Counted from the first letter of the stretch, positions 47,815 to 57,876 are shown. The stretch is 64,000 nucleotides of DNA from Hyphomicrobiales bacterium (GCA_025351165.1 JANXWK010000025.1:1-64000), one strand, 5' to 3'. A program made the numbers and translations. Notes: generated by a model not told the origin, from the letters alone.

Positions 47815-50800
47815 TCTATTTCAGCTGGAATAGGCGGAGCTACAGCACCTTTAAAGTCAAATATTTTTCTCAAAAATCCTGGAGATACAGCTGCAATTGG
47901 ATTAATGCTTAAACTAGGCTGCGATGCACGACCCGTCACTTGAAAAGGAATGGAGAATACTCCCTCATATTTATTACCAGCTAAAAACAAACCAAGAACT
48001 GGAATTTTAGCAAATGCATTATTTAATCCATAGGCAGGTACAAATGTCCCTGTAATATTAACGTAGTCACGTTTATAATCAAACTGGCCGCTCAATGTCC
48101 CGCCAACTTCCCTGCCCCACATCACTGCATCTGATATGTCAAAATAATCCCCGCTTCTAGTAAAGTCCATGTGTAGTTTTGTAAAAGCAACATCACTGGC
48201 ATTAGTAATAAATCCACGCTTGGCGCCCTGTTCGGTGGAATCATTTATAGTGGGTGCAACAGCAGAGGCGCGCTTTAAAGCCGGCTCATCGCGTAAAGCA
48301 AAATCACGAATATTAACATATCCAGCTTCACTATTGCCTGATTTTGTAAGGTTTAAATCCAGTGTACCCCCTTGCATACGACTGTAAATATCCGTAAATC
48401 GCAGCAGCGCACCAGCATTCTGGGTCAGCAGCGTTATGGTTGCATTCCCATCGCTTTGTGAGGTGATTTTGCCTTTGACATTTGCGCCGTTAAGCTTTGC
48501 GCTAAATGCACCCTGTTTAATTTGAGTACCCTTTTTTACAAGACGAATATCTGCATTTGCTGCAATTTCTCCATTGAACCCGCTAAGGGCAACTGCCTTA
48601 AGTTCAAGGTCTAGATCCTTGTTTGAACCTGGAGTATTTTTTGGTGCGCCGCGTAAAAACGGTCTTATATCCAAACTATTGGCTCGTACATTGATTTTAA
48701 GTCCATTTGCAGTCTTTTGGCCATCAACCTGCATGACATCACCTTGGGACAAAACAAGTTGAGTTAACTGAAAAGAGTACAAATTACCCTCTGCTGTCAC
48801 CTCAGCACTGCCTTTAAGTGTAGGCCCATGTCCCTCAAGGTCTATATTAGTAAGTTTATAACCATTTTCACGCTCATTGAGCGTAAGCTTTAACTTGGAA
48901 ATTTTGCCTGCTGGTTTGGTCCAGCCAGGCAATAATCCATCAATATTTGCTTTGGTCAAATCAACTTCCAGCGGTAAGCCAGCTTTAGCATTGACAGGAA
49001 AGTCAGCCTTAACCAAAACAGTCACTGGTCCAGTGAGCTGGGGCGCCAAGTGAAGACCGCGCTTTGCCCTTGCAGCCTCATCAAGTGTAAATGTAACTGC
49101 CCCGTCTTCCAGATTGCCAGAACGGGGCTGCACCAAATCAATACGGGCCGGAATTCCAGCTGCTTTCCCATCGCCCTTTAGCGAAATTACTCCTGTTTGG
49201 GCAGAAAATTGCAAAGACGGCGATTCAAAATTTTCTTTACCTAAAAAGTTTTCTAGAACAAAATTATGCAGGTTTGCCTTGGCTTGAAGATTGACATCTG
49301 GAGGATCAATTTTATCTTTGAGCGGCAAAGAAATCTGCACATGACCATCAAATACACCTTTGATAACTGCAGTTTTTTCTCCAGCTGGTACCACGCCTTT
49401 CAAGGCTGGATAATTTAAAAGTTCCAACACACCCTCCAGTGGACCATTCAGCTTAAAGTTACTGATTGCCTCAATAGGATGTTTTGCAAGATCTGGAGTG
49501 TTGAAACTACCTTCACCAATTGTTAATACGCGTCCAGAAGCAAGTTTCATTTCACCTTTGACACCACTCAAAGAGGATGATCTTCCAGTTGCACGACCAA
49601 TAAGATTTAATGCTGAGAGCGCAGGTACGCCTGGCACTACAATAAGCTTGGCGTTGATTATTGTAAATTCACCATTGACAGATTCCACTGGCATGGGCTT
49701 ACGCATTTTTATATTTTCAAATGTATCAGCAGAAAGTGTTGTGGAAATCTGGGCTTTGGTCACTGTTCCTGCACTTAAGTTGGATACTAAAAACGATCTT
49801 AATTTAGGGGCCACAAAAGCAGGCCATATGTGTAGAACATTACGTACATCCGATTGCGCAAGTGTGAGATCAGCTGATAAACCCATTCTACCCTTTTCAT
49901 CAAAAACAATGTCTCCCTTTAAAAGGCTGCTTAGCTGATCCGCAAGAAGCTCAAAGGACTGAATTTTTATAATGCGCATTGCAGGATCTAATACTGCTTG
50001 CACACTGCTTTTTTTAATTTCGATTGCCTTGTCTTGAATGGTAAGAGATTTCAAAATTCCATTTTTTAAATCAAGCCTGACTAACCAGCTTTGGTCAGAA
50101 ACAGAGGGTAGTATCTCCCCTTGAAACTTCATATCTACGCCGCCCGCATCGAACCCAAATTCTGTCAAAATTATCTTTTGGTTTTCAGCCAGATACGAAA
50201 ATTCAAGATTGGCCTGGACTACGCTGATGGGTTTGGCTTCGGGGTCATCTATGAAAATTTCACCACTGCCAACAATTCCCTTTCCCTCAATTTTTTTTAG
50301 GATTGCATCCTGAGACCAGCCAGTTGATAAATCAAGTGAAAGAGCCATATCGCGGCCAAGTGTTTTAAAATCTACGCCACTAAAGGCAATAATATCAGCA
50401 ACAGAAATACGATCAATAACAAGCCTGAATGATAATGGCTCTCTTCCTGACATAAGTTTGGCACTTATTGCCCCAGATTGCCCCCTGGCCTTGAGGGTAA
50501 CAGCGTTTTTGCCATCTGCTTCTGGCTCTACATCCATATTTACATGGGCAAAAATATAATGCCCCCCTGTACGCTGATCTTCAATCTCGATCCGTCCATT
50601 TTCTATATTGATCCTTGGCAGCTCTGTATTTGGCTTACTGCCTTTTTGATCTAAAATGCTATACAATCTCTGAAGACTTTGCTGCGCTGAAATAAGCTCA
50701 ACACTGTTTTTATTTTCAGCAAATGCAACCTGTCCATTTGCAGCTACAACAAGAGAAATGTTTATATCCCTGAGAGTAATTACGGTTGGATTTAAATCAA

Positions 50801-51167
50801 GTTTTACTAACCCCAAAGTATTAAATTCGATCTTTGTGCTTGGGGCAGACATAATTTTTTCACCCAAGGAAGAATTAACACCCACATTGTTTATCTCAGC
50901 AATAATGATATCGGAACTTCCATCTATTTTTATATCGCCAATATTGATCCTGGACGTCTGCCCAAAATGCTTATGTAGTTCAAAAGTCAATTTCTCGCGG
51001 ATAAAATGACTAGGAATTGCACTGCGTAAAAGGAAAATCGCCCCCCCAGTAACAAGAACAACAAGTGCAAAAAGAATTACAACAAGCCTTCCACAAAACC
51101 GACTTACAACCAATGTCCATCGTTCACTGATTTTCTTAGACCGACCATGTTTGACGATTTCAACCAC
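47811..51167 (-). CDS. AsmA/YhdP-like envelope protein (DUF3971)
   Basis: A 1118-residue protein with one N-terminal membrane anchor (about 25-47, VVILFALVVLVTGGAIFLL) and a very long, repetitive beta-strand periplasmic part. The C-terminal stretch with LDLNLTKSG and GTLSGQFDYKRDYVNITGTF matches the AsmA-like C-terminal domain. YhdP, TamB and AsmA relatives form hydrophobic grooves that carry phospholipids to the outer membrane. It probably complements the Mla genes at 17189. The gene is divergent from bcp, 103 bp away, a frequent arrangement in this order. Confidence 0.85.
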   Translation of the reverse strand: MVEIVKHGRSKKISERWTLVVSRFCGRLVVILFALVVLVTGGAIFLLRSAIPSHFIREKLTFELHKHFGQTSRINIGDIKIDGSSDIIIAEINNVGVNSSLGEKIMSAPSTKIEFNTLGLVKLDLNPTVITLRDINISLVVAANGQVAFAENKNSVELISAQQSLQRLYSILDQKGSKPNTELPRINIENGRIEIEDQRTGGHYIFAHVNMDVEPEADGKNAVTLKARGQSGAISAKLMSGREPLSFRLVIDRISVADIIAFSGVDFKTLGRDMALSLDLSTGWSQDAILKKIEGKGIVGSGEIFIDDPEAKPISVVQANLEFSYLAENQKIILTEFGFDAGGVDMKFQGEILPSVSDQSWLVRLDLKNGILKSLTIQDKAIEIKKSSVQAVLDPAMRIIKIQSFELLADQLSSLLKGDIVFDEKGRMGLSADLTLAQSDVRNVLHIWPAFVAPKLRSFLVSNLSAGTVTKAQISTTLSADTFENIKMRKPMPVESVNGEFTIINAKLIVVPGVPALSALNLIGRATGRSSSLSGVKGEMKLASGRVLTIGEGSFNTPDLAKHPIEAISNFKLNGPLEGVLELLNYPALKGVVPAGEKTAVIKGVFDGHVQISLPLKDKIDPPDVNLQAKANLHNFVLENFLGKENFESPSLQFSAQTGVISLKGDGKAAGIPARIDLVQPRSGNLEDGAVTFTLDEAARAKRGLHLAPQLTGPVTVLVKADFPVNAKAGLPLEVDLTKANIDGLLPGWTKPAGKISKLKLTLNERENGYKLTNIDLEGHGPTLKGSAEVTAEGNLYSFQLTQLVLSQGDVMQVDGQKTANGLKINVRANSLDIRPFLRGAPKNTPGSNKDLDLELKAVALSGFNGEIAANADIRLVKKGTQIKQGAFSAKLNGANVKGKITSQSDGNATITLLTQNAGALLRFTDIYSRMQGGTLDLNLTKSGNSEAGYVNIRDFALRDEPALKRASAVAPTINDSTEQGAKRGFITNASDVAFTKLHMDFTRSGDYFDISDAVMWGREVGGTLSGQFDYKRDYVNITGTFVPAYGLNNAFAKIPVLGLFLAGNKYEGVFSIPFQVTGRASQPSLSINPIAAVSPGFLRKIFDFKGAVAPPIPAEID

Positions 51168-51270
51168 TGACTTCCCTTAATTCACTGTTGTTTGTAATAT
51201 GTGCATAATACGGATTTTAACGATTCGTTCCCTCAAAACATAACGATCAAACACAAATAGGAACACTAAA

Positions 51271-51741
51271 ATGACTGTAAATTTAAGTGTAGGTTTGCCA
51301 GCTCCAGCTTTTTCACTTGCAGCAGATGGGGGTAAAACGGTTTCTCTATCAGATTATCTGGGCAAAAAACTTGTGCTGTATTTTTACCCTAAGGATGACA
51401 CCAGCGGGTGCACGGCAGAGGCCGTTGATTTTAATAGTAAACTTGAGGCTTTTACAGCCCTTGGCACAGCAATAATAGGTGTTTCAGCCGATAATGTGGC
51501 AAGTCATGACAAGTTCAAAAAAAAATATGGACTGAATTTTCCCCTTGCCTCTGATGAGACAAAATCCATGCTGGAAGCCTACGGCGTATGGGTGGAAAAA
51601 AGCATGTATGGTAAAAAATATATGGGCATTGAGCGCACAACTATACTGATTGATGAAGCAGGAAAAATTATAAAGACCTGGAATAAAGTTAAGGTTCCAG
51701 GCCATGTAGATGAAGTATTGAGTATTGCTGAATCCCAGTAA
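51271..51741 (+). CDS. bcp: Thioredoxin-dependent peroxiredoxin, Bcp type
   Basis: A 156-residue thiol peroxidase reducing organic hydroperoxides and H2O2. The peroxidatic Cys is C47 in DDTSGCTAEAVDF. In E. coli-type Bcp a resolving Cys follows five residues later (GCTxxAC); here that position is V52. No other Cys was seen, so this appears to be a one-Cys form. The active-site Thr and Arg (IERTTILID) are present. ATAGGAAC precedes the start. Confidence 0.92.
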   Translation: MTVNLSVGLPAPAFSLAADGGKTVSLSDYLGKKLVLYFYPKDDTSGCTAEAVDFNSKLEAFTALGTAIIGVSADNVASHDKFKKKYGLNFPLASDETKSMLEAYGVWVEKSMYGKKYMGIERTTILIDEAGKIIKTWNKVKVPGHVDEVLSIAESQ

Positions 51742-51787
51742 CCCATTAGCCATATAATGTGTTTTTTAAAGTCAAAAACAAATTTTT

Positions 51788-52918
51788 CTAAGAAGGTTCT
51801 TTTACTGGCGTTGTAAATGAACCAGAAGATTTACCTTGCCCGACGTTAAAAATAGCGCCGCCTACAGCTTTTTTCTCATTTAGTACTTCAATAGTCTTTA
51901 TATTGATTGTCTTAAGCTTATCATTGATTTCTTTACGTAAACTCGCATTAAATCCGTTTGCTGTGTTTGAATTTAAAATAAGCCCTTTTACATTTTTAGC
52001 GTCTAGAGGTACCACAAACTTACCCTTATGTTCATAGAGCTGAACTACAGTAATTTCATTGCCTTTTTTTCCTAGCTCAAACCTTGCCACTTTTGTTTCG
52101 GGTAAAATATCTATAATTTTGTCTGATGAGACAATATTTGTGCTTTTAGCAGGTTTGACAACACCCACCTTTGGTTGTGCGTTTATATTCAAAGTAACTG
52201 GTTTAACTACTGGCCAGCTATATGTTTTGACTTTTACAATATTACTTAATTGTTTGATCTCAGACAATAAACTTTCAGGGCTTGACTTTCCGACTTGAGC
52301 TTTCAAAACGATACCTGAACGACCGCCATTTACATCTTCCACCGGAATAATATAGTTTTTTCCATTGGAATAAAGCTCAACATTTCTAGTTAATTTTCCT
52401 TTAGTTTCCAAAATTTGCTTACCAACAAGCGTGTTTCCTTTATCAAGATCAACCCTTACAACATCTGCCAGAGAGCTTGGCTTCGAAGTCCCTGATTTTG
52501 TAGCCTTACTGACCAGTTTCCCGTTATATTTTAAAGCAAGGGCTTGCCCACCCGTTCGTTGCTCAAAATAGCCCGAAGTAACAAGTAATCTAGCATTTTT
52601 AATAGCTGTTTTTGCCTCTTTAGTATTTAGGCTTACGAGGGGAATTGAGCCTTTAACTACAAAAACTCCGTCAGTCCCACGTATTATAGCAACTTGCTGT
52701 AGATTGCCCGGCCCTGCAAAAAGAGACTTTTGAACTTTGCCACCAACCCAGATTGGTTTTTCAAGATCGTGCTGAGCCTGTGCAGTTTTTTCATTTTTGA
52801 GTGGAATTTGTGAAACAAAATTTTGGTCAAAGGCTTTTTTATCATTTGCTTGAGAATAAAGTTTTGCATAGCCAATATTATTTTCTATATTTCCAGAAGT
52901 GCCCTTTAATCCAGCCAT
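51788..52918 (-). CDS. Orphan 376-residue protein
   Basis: I do not recognise this protein. It begins MAGLKGTSGNIENNIGYAK and has neither signal peptide nor membrane span. It is rich in Lys, Val, Asn and Gly with alternating hydrophobic residues, suggesting several beta-rich units. Two stretches look distantly alike, VVRVDLDKGNTLVGKQIL and VARFELGKKGNEITVVQLY, each followed by a K/N-rich turn and IPVEDVNGG or VPLDAKNVKG, so an internal duplication is likely. The ATG at 52918 follows CAGGAG. The tandem TGTAAG element is 58 bp upstream. Confidence 0.55.
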   Translation of the reverse strand: MAGLKGTSGNIENNIGYAKLYSQANDKKAFDQNFVSQIPLKNEKTAQAQHDLEKPIWVGGKVQKSLFAGPGNLQQVAIIRGTDGVFVVKGSIPLVSLNTKEAKTAIKNARLLVTSGYFEQRTGGQALALKYNGKLVSKATKSGTSKPSSLADVVRVDLDKGNTLVGKQILETKGKLTRNVELYSNGKNYIIPVEDVNGGRSGIVLKAQVGKSSPESLLSEIKQLSNIVKVKTYSWPVVKPVTLNINAQPKVGVVKPAKSTNIVSSDKIIDILPETKVARFELGKKGNEITVVQLYEHKGKFVVPLDAKNVKGLILNSNTANGFNASLRKEINDKLKTINIKTIEVLNEKKAVGGAIFNVGQGKSSGSFTTPVKEPS

Positions 52919-52976
52919 ATCTTTTCTCCTGTAAAACCATCATATTTTACGAACACTTCAAAACTGCCATCCAATT

Positions 52977-52995
52977 CTTACACCAACCTTACAAG
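52977..52995 (-). promoter_or_regulatory. Tandem TGTAAG element upstream of orphan gene 52918
   Basis: On the minus strand, CTTGTAAGGTTGGTGTAAG has TGTAAG half-sites 11 bp apart and is the best-matching member of the group: 18 of 19 with 13996-14014 and 17 of 19 with 1307-1325. The similarity to the 13996 copy extends a further 25 bases upstream. Confidence 0.6.
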
Positions 52996-53063
52996 ACGAA
53001 TAAAAATGCAATTTTCTAATTTATTTTAATAATCTAATCAAAATATACTATTTTAAACAAAAA

Positions 53064-53090
53064 AAGCCCTGCAAAATACTTGCAAGGCTT
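53064..53090 (-). terminator. Terminator after aceB
   Basis: On the minus strand a stem AAGCCTTGCAAG, loop and TTGCAGGGCTT with one mismatch is followed by a run of seven T residues. It lies about 20 bp past the aceB stop. Confidence 0.75.
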
Positions 53091-53111
53091 GATTTATTAT
53101 AAACTAAAGAC

Positions 53112-54701
53112 TTAATTTATCATTCCATAAGCTGGCACAGTCAGAAATTCTTCAAAATCTGACGCAAGTGATAGTTCGCTAAAAAGGGCAATCGCCTCTT
53201 CGAATCTGCCAGTGGTATAATTTTCAAGCCCTACTTCCTGAGCTACTCGCTCCATTTCTTCACCCAAAGCTTTATTGAAAAACTCTGGCGTTGCTTTGGC
53301 ACCATCAAGTTCTACGGCATAATGTATCTGCTGCCAAAGCTGCGCACGTGAAATCTCAGCAGTCGCAGCATCCTCCATCATATTGTAGATGGGCACAGCA
53401 CCACGCCCGCGCAGCCATGCTTCGATATATTGCACACCAATCCGAATATTTTCGCGGAATGTCTCTTCCGAACGCGTACCTTCATGCAGCTCAATCAGAT
53501 CAGCTTCTGATATGTTCACATCTTCCCGCATTTTTGTCAGCTGGTTGGATTGTGGCATCATACGGTTAAACACTTCCATGGCCAATGGCACCATATCAGG
53601 ATGTGCCACCCATGTTCCATCATGCCCGTCACCAGCCTCGCGCTCTTTATCAGCTTTAACCTTGGCAAAGGCCCCTGCATTGGCTTCAGGATTATTTTTA
53701 ACAGGAATTTGGGCTGCCATACCTCCCATCGCAAAAGCTCCACGTTTATGACAGGTTTGAATCAACAATAATGAATAAGCGCGTAAAAACGCTTTGCCCA
53801 TAGTAACCTGTCCGCGATCTGGTAGAATAAACGCCTTATTCTTCGCAAACTTCTTGATGAAGGAAAAAATATAATCCCAGCGTCCACAGTTCAACCCAAC
53901 AATATGATCTTTAAGCTCATATAAAATTTCATCCATTTCAAAAGCTGCGGGTAATGTTTCAATCAAAATGGTTGCTTTAATTGTGCCAACAGGAATGCCA
54001 AGTGCATTTTGGGCATGTACAAAAACATCATTCCATAACCGCGCTTCTAGATGACTTTCCAGTTTGGGAATATAAAAATAAGGCCCAGTTCCTTTGGCAA
54101 TAAGCGTTTTTGCATTATGAAAAACATACATGCCAAAATCAAATAGCGAGCCAGACATCACCTCACCATCAACAGTTACATGGCGCTCAATCAAGTGCCA
54201 CCCACGTGGGCGAATAACTAAAACAGCAGGTTTATCAATAAGCTTGTAGGCCTTGCCAGTTTTAGCATCTGTAAAATCAATTGTACCAGCAAAACGGTCT
54301 TTAATATTAATCTGGCCCTCAACACAGTTTGCCCAGGTTGGCGAGCTTGCATCCTCAAAATCTGCCATAAAAACTTTTGCACCACAATTCAGCGCATTAA
54401 TAATCATTTTTCGATCAACGGGGCCAGTAATCTCCACACGGCGATCCAGCAAATCAGCTGGAATTTCGCCAACTTTCCAATCGCCTTCGCGTATGTGTTT
54501 GGTTTCAGGCAAAAAATGCGGCACTTCACCAGTATCAAAAAGCTTTTGACGTTCACGCCGTACGGATAATAGGTCAAGACGCGTTTTATTGAATTTCCTT
54601 TGTAAATCGACTACAAAATCAAGTGCCTCTGTGGTTAGTACTTCATCATACCGCGCACCTGTCTCACCCTTGATTTCAACACCTTGCATAGCTTCTACCA
54701 T
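53112..54701 (-). CDS. aceB: Malate synthase A AceB
   Basis: Condenses glyoxylate with acetyl-CoA to malate in the glyoxylate bypass, 529 residues, the normal length of the A isoform rather than the 720-residue G form. Diagnostic segments are KVFMADFEDASSPTWANCVE, RPRGWHLIERHV and GLNCGRWDYIFSFIKKF, with the Arg, Glu and Asp ligands typical of the TIM barrel. GGAGAGA precedes the ATG at 54701. The other bypass enzyme, isocitrate lyase, is not in the window. A terminator follows it. Confidence 0.95.
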   Translation of the reverse strand: MVEAMQGVEIKGETGARYDEVLTTEALDFVVDLQRKFNKTRLDLLSVRRERQKLFDTGEVPHFLPETKHIREGDWKVGEIPADLLDRRVEITGPVDRKMIINALNCGAKVFMADFEDASSPTWANCVEGQINIKDRFAGTIDFTDAKTGKAYKLIDKPAVLVIRPRGWHLIERHVTVDGEVMSGSLFDFGMYVFHNAKTLIAKGTGPYFYIPKLESHLEARLWNDVFVHAQNALGIPVGTIKATILIETLPAAFEMDEILYELKDHIVGLNCGRWDYIFSFIKKFAKNKAFILPDRGQVTMGKAFLRAYSLLLIQTCHKRGAFAMGGMAAQIPVKNNPEANAGAFAKVKADKEREAGDGHDGTWVAHPDMVPLAMEVFNRMMPQSNQLTKMREDVNISEADLIELHEGTRSEETFRENIRIGVQYIEAWLRGRGAVPIYNMMEDAATAEISRAQLWQQIHYAVELDGAKATPEFFNKALGEEMERVAQEVGLENYTTGRFEEAIALFSELSLASDFEEFLTVPAYGMIN

Positions 54702-54791
54702 TTGATAAGTCTCTCCACTGAATCTCTGTTAATCCTGCAATATTTTTGTTGCCAGCGCAATTTGATTAAGTGCAAAAATAATACTTGTCTC

Positions 54792-55844
54792 TTATCCAGT
54801 GCGTTGCAACTCGCCTTGTGCCCACTCCGCCATGTCGCGCACCAATTCAGATTCATCCTTCAAAAGCGGTTCTACCACGCGCAATAAATCAGAATTGCCA
54901 GAATTGCCAATTGCCACCAGTACATTTCTAATAAATCTGTCCCGCCCAATACGCTTGATTGGAGAGCCTGAAAATTTCAGCCGAAAGGCTGCATCATCAA
55001 GCATGGCCAACTCACTCAAATCAGGAGAAATGAGATCGCTTCGCGCTTGCAGTTTGGCCTCGCTTGCCTCAACAGCAAATTTATTCCACGGACAAACAGC
55101 CAGGCAATCATCGCAACCATAAATACGATTGCCAATGGCTTTGCGAAAATCAAGTGGAATTTGCACCTTTGATTCAATTGTCAGATACGAAATACACCGC
55201 CTTGAATCCAGCAGATAGGGCTGCGAAAATGCGTTAGTCGGACAAATATCAAGGCATTTTCGGCACGATCCACAATGGTCTTGTTCAGCTTCATCAAAGG
55301 GCAGTTCAAGCGTTGTATATATAGCGCCCAAAAACATCCAGTTGCCAAAATTTCGGCTCACTAAAACTGTGTGCTTGCCTTGCCAGCCAAGCCCAGCTTG
55401 AGCGCCTAGAGGTTTTTCCAGCACGGGCGCAGTATCTACAAACACTTTAACTTGTGCATCTGTCATTCCCACAAGGGTCTGTGCCAAAAGTTTCAGCTTG
55501 CCTTTAATAACATCATGATAATCACGGTTGCGTGCATAAACAGAAATTGCACCCTTTGTTTTATGCTGTAAAATGTCTAAAGGATCAGCATCTGGGCCAT
55601 AATTAAACCCAAGCATAATAACTGAGTTTACCTCGGGCCATAGGACTTTGGGATTTGCACGCTGCTCCTTGCGCCCCTCCATCCATCCCATGGAACCATG
55701 ATAACCAGCATTGAGCCAGCTATCCAGATTCAAGGATGCTGCAATTTGGGGCTTTGTGACGCGCATATCGCAAAAACCAAGCTCAATGGCTTTTGCATAA
55801 AGGATGGACTTTATATCAAGTAAATTTTTGTTTAAAGCTGCCAT
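54792..55844 (-). CDS. queG: Epoxyqueuosine reductase QueG
   Basis: Last step of queuosine tRNA modification: reduces epoxyqueuosine with a cobalamin cofactor and two [4Fe-4S] clusters. It has 350 residues, the normal length. Two ferredoxin-like motifs, CGSCRKCLDICPTNAF and CDDCLAVCPWNKF, bind the clusters, and GWQGKHTVLVSRNFGNWMF is the family signature. The C-terminal HEAT-like tail is present. It follows the GST gene on the same strand with a 143-bp gap. Confidence 0.95.
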   Translation of the reverse strand: MAALNKNLLDIKSILYAKAIELGFCDMRVTKPQIAASLNLDSWLNAGYHGSMGWMEGRKEQRANPKVLWPEVNSVIMLGFNYGPDADPLDILQHKTKGAISVYARNRDYHDVIKGKLKLLAQTLVGMTDAQVKVFVDTAPVLEKPLGAQAGLGWQGKHTVLVSRNFGNWMFLGAIYTTLELPFDEAEQDHCGSCRKCLDICPTNAFSQPYLLDSRRCISYLTIESKVQIPLDFRKAIGNRIYGCDDCLAVCPWNKFAVEASEAKLQARSDLISPDLSELAMLDDAAFRLKFSGSPIKRIGRDRFIRNVLVAIGNSGNSDLLRVVEPLLKDESELVRDMAEWAQGELQRTG

Positions 55845-55987
55845 TAGTTCACCACTAAAATTGTCTCAGCTAAACCAAAAAGACTTGGCTTGCGGGCACA
55901 AGAGCGTAGCATATTCTTGTGTACTTAAATGCAAAAGTACAACATGATACGTATCTGCAAGCCAATATGGAGTGTTTGAAAATAACT

Positions 55988-56692
55988 TTAAAAATCCAAA
56001 TCCACATAATGCTCAGATGGCGGTGTCCCTGGCATCCTGTCAGCGAGAATCCCTCTAAAACTTGGACGCGATTTAATACGGGCATACCACTCTTTAGCCT
56101 GCTGGTCCTCTGCCCATGGTACATCAGATAGATAATCACACACTGATATATGAGCTGCTGCTGCAAGATCCGCGTAGGAAAGCTGATCTCCTGCCAGCCA
56201 GTTTCGTTGACGTGTCAGATAACCAATATAGGACAGGTGATATTTTATATTACTGCGCGCTGCCCGCACCAGATTTGTATCTGGACTTAACCCACCAAAC
56301 TGCCTTGCCTGATCGTTGGTCATGAACCGCTTGTATATTTTTTCCTGAACCAGATAATGGGAAACCTCGTCAAAAAACTTGGCATTGAACCACTGCATTA
56401 ACCGCCGCACTTCAACCCGAGCAGCTGGGCTATCTGGCAATAGCCGTTTATCTCCCATGACTAATCCACGGGTTTCATCCAGATACTCAGCAATAATATT
56501 GGCCTCTGGTACAACGAAACTGCCACCCTCTACAATAACAGGCGTTGTTCCAGCAGGGTTCAACGCTAAAAATTCAGGACGTCGATCAAAGCTGCGTTCT
56601 TCCACCATGTCTACATCCATGTCCAGCTCAGACGTAACAAGGCGAATGAATCTGGAGTGAGGACAGAACAAACTATGATATAAAACAGGCAT
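55988..56692 (-). CDS. Glutathione S-transferase family protein
   Basis: A 234-residue cytoplasmic protein with an N-terminal thioredoxin fold (MPVLYHSLFCPHSRFIRLV) and a conserved NPAGTTPVIVEGG with cis-Pro and VPEANIIAEYLDE, which contacts glutathione. A helical C-terminal domain follows (RNWLAGDQLSYADLAAAAHI). C10 next to the usual catalytic position suggests the Beta/Omega-like group. The substrate is unknown. Confidence 0.88.
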   Translation of the reverse strand: MPVLYHSLFCPHSRFIRLVTSELDMDVDMVEERSFDRRPEFLALNPAGTTPVIVEGGSFVVPEANIIAEYLDETRGLVMGDKRLLPDSPAARVEVRRLMQWFNAKFFDEVSHYLVQEKIYKRFMTNDQARQFGGLSPDTNLVRAARSNIKYHLSYIGYLTRQRNWLAGDQLSYADLAAAAHISVCDYLSDVPWAEDQQAKEWYARIKSRPSFRGILADRMPGTPPSEHYVDLDF

Positions 56693-56800
56693 GAGATAAG
56701 TATTTTGCTTTGGCGTAGGCGCTGGAAAATGGGATCAAGCTTCGTATAGCAAGCCTCGTATAGAATGGGTTTGGTTAAGGCTCAATGTAAATCTGCAAAA

Positions 56801-57223
56801 TTAATCTGCATCTGCACCCTTACCTCGCATGGCTTTGATGTTTGAGCGTTTTGCTTTGCTGTCCAACCGTTTGACAGTAGACGAATACGTAGGCTTTGTC
56901 ATTTTGCGTTTTACAGGACGCGGTACAGCTTTCCTTATTAGTTTTACCAGTCGCTCAATTGCTGCAGCACGGTTGCGATCTTGTGAGCGAAACTCCTGCG
57001 CCACTAATATGATCACACCTTCATTGCTGAGCTTGCTTCCCGCTAGTTTTTGCAGGCGAATGCTGACATCGTTGGGAAGCGAAGGCGATGTGCGTGCATT
57101 AAACCGCAACTGCACAGCTGTAGAAACCTTGTTGACATTTTGCCCGCCAGGCCCTGATGCCCGCACAAAAGTCTCTTCAAGTTCATCCTCGTGTAGAAAT
57201 ATATTGTCAGTAATGCGGATCAT
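56801..57223 (-). CDS. arfB: Ribosome rescue factor ArfB (YaeJ) type peptidyl-tRNA hydrolase
   Basis: A codon-independent release factor that frees stalled ribosomes, 140 residues. The catalytic GGQ is at 26-28 (ASGPGGQNVNK), and the basic C-terminal tail (KRKMTKPTYSSTVKRLDSKA) enters the mRNA channel. The ATG at 57223 is preferred; a GTG three codons earlier is possible. It lies 9 bp after the stop of the DsbA-like gene on the same strand, so the two are probably co-transcribed with the fab operon. Confidence 0.93.
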   Translation of the reverse strand: MIRITDNIFLHEDELEETFVRASGPGGQNVNKVSTAVQLRFNARTSPSLPNDVSIRLQKLAGSKLSNEGVIILVAQEFRSQDRNRAAAIERLVKLIRKAVPRPVKRKMTKPTYSSTVKRLDSKAKRSNIKAMRGKGADAD

Positions 57224-57232
57224 GTTTGGCAC

Positions 57233-57874
57233 TCAGCACACTGTCTTTTCACAGACCCGCATATTTTTTATAAATCGCTTTTTTTCTGTTAGGGATGCAT
57301 AGCCCTGCACCCCAGTATTTCCAACAATGTAGGAGGGCGTTGCAATAAACCCTAGATTTTCACCTAGTTTGGAGGTTGCAATCAAAGCTTTTGTTACGTT
57401 ATCGCTGTTCGCATCTTTTATTAAAAGCGCTTTGTCTGCACCTAAATTAATAGCGACATCAAGTGCATGATCTGCTCCAATTATACCTTTACGCTCAAAT
57501 AATTTTTGATGGAAATTGGCATAAAGGGAAGCTTTTTGCATTGAAAAAGCCAAAGCAATTTTTGCAGCCAAAATGGAAGCTTCGCTAAGCACGGCATAAT
57601 TTATTAATATGTAGCCAAGAGTTTTATCAGCCCGTAACAGCTGGTTTAAGTCTTTTGCAGAGTTACGGCAATAAGGGCAATTATAGTCAAAAAACTCAAT
57701 AATTGTAACATCAGCCTGATTACTGCCAAGCCTTATGAGACCATTGAGGTTAGTTACATCTGCAATAAGATTTGACGGTAAAAGTTGCTGCTCAGGCGAA
57801 CCAAATGCACCTTGAGGTAAAATTGAAAATGCGACGCAAGCGAGAGATCCTGTAATCAGGCTGCGTCTTAACAT
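57233..57874 (-). CDS. DsbA-family exported thiol-disulfide protein
   Basis: A 213-residue periplasmic protein. The signal peptide begins MLRRSLITGS and ends near GAFGS. The thioredoxin-fold active site is C66-P-Y-C69 in FFDYNCPYCR, and the cis-Pro loop is GFIATPSYIVG, the pattern of DsbA/Com1-type oxidoreductases. Two further Cys are in the C-terminal tail (RVCEKTVC). It begins 2 bp after fabI. The substrate is unknown. Confidence 0.85.
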   Translation of the reverse strand: MLRRSLITGSLACVAFSILPQGAFGSPEQQLLPSNLIADVTNLNGLIRLGSNQADVTIIEFFDYNCPYCRNSAKDLNQLLRADKTLGYILINYAVLSEASILAAKIALAFSMQKASLYANFHQKLFERKGIIGADHALDVAINLGADKALLIKDANSDNVTKALIATSKLGENLGFIATPSYIVGNTGVQGYASLTEKKRFIKNMRVCEKTVC

Positions 57875-57876
57875 TC

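Noticed and set aside
49498-49938. Plus-strand frame inside the AsmA-like gene
   Set aside because: Antisense shadow of a long beta-rich protein; no start signal or family.
55870-56166. Minus-strand frame overlapping the GST gene and the gap after it
   Set aside because: Another frame of the GST gene with an improbable composition; no ribosome site.
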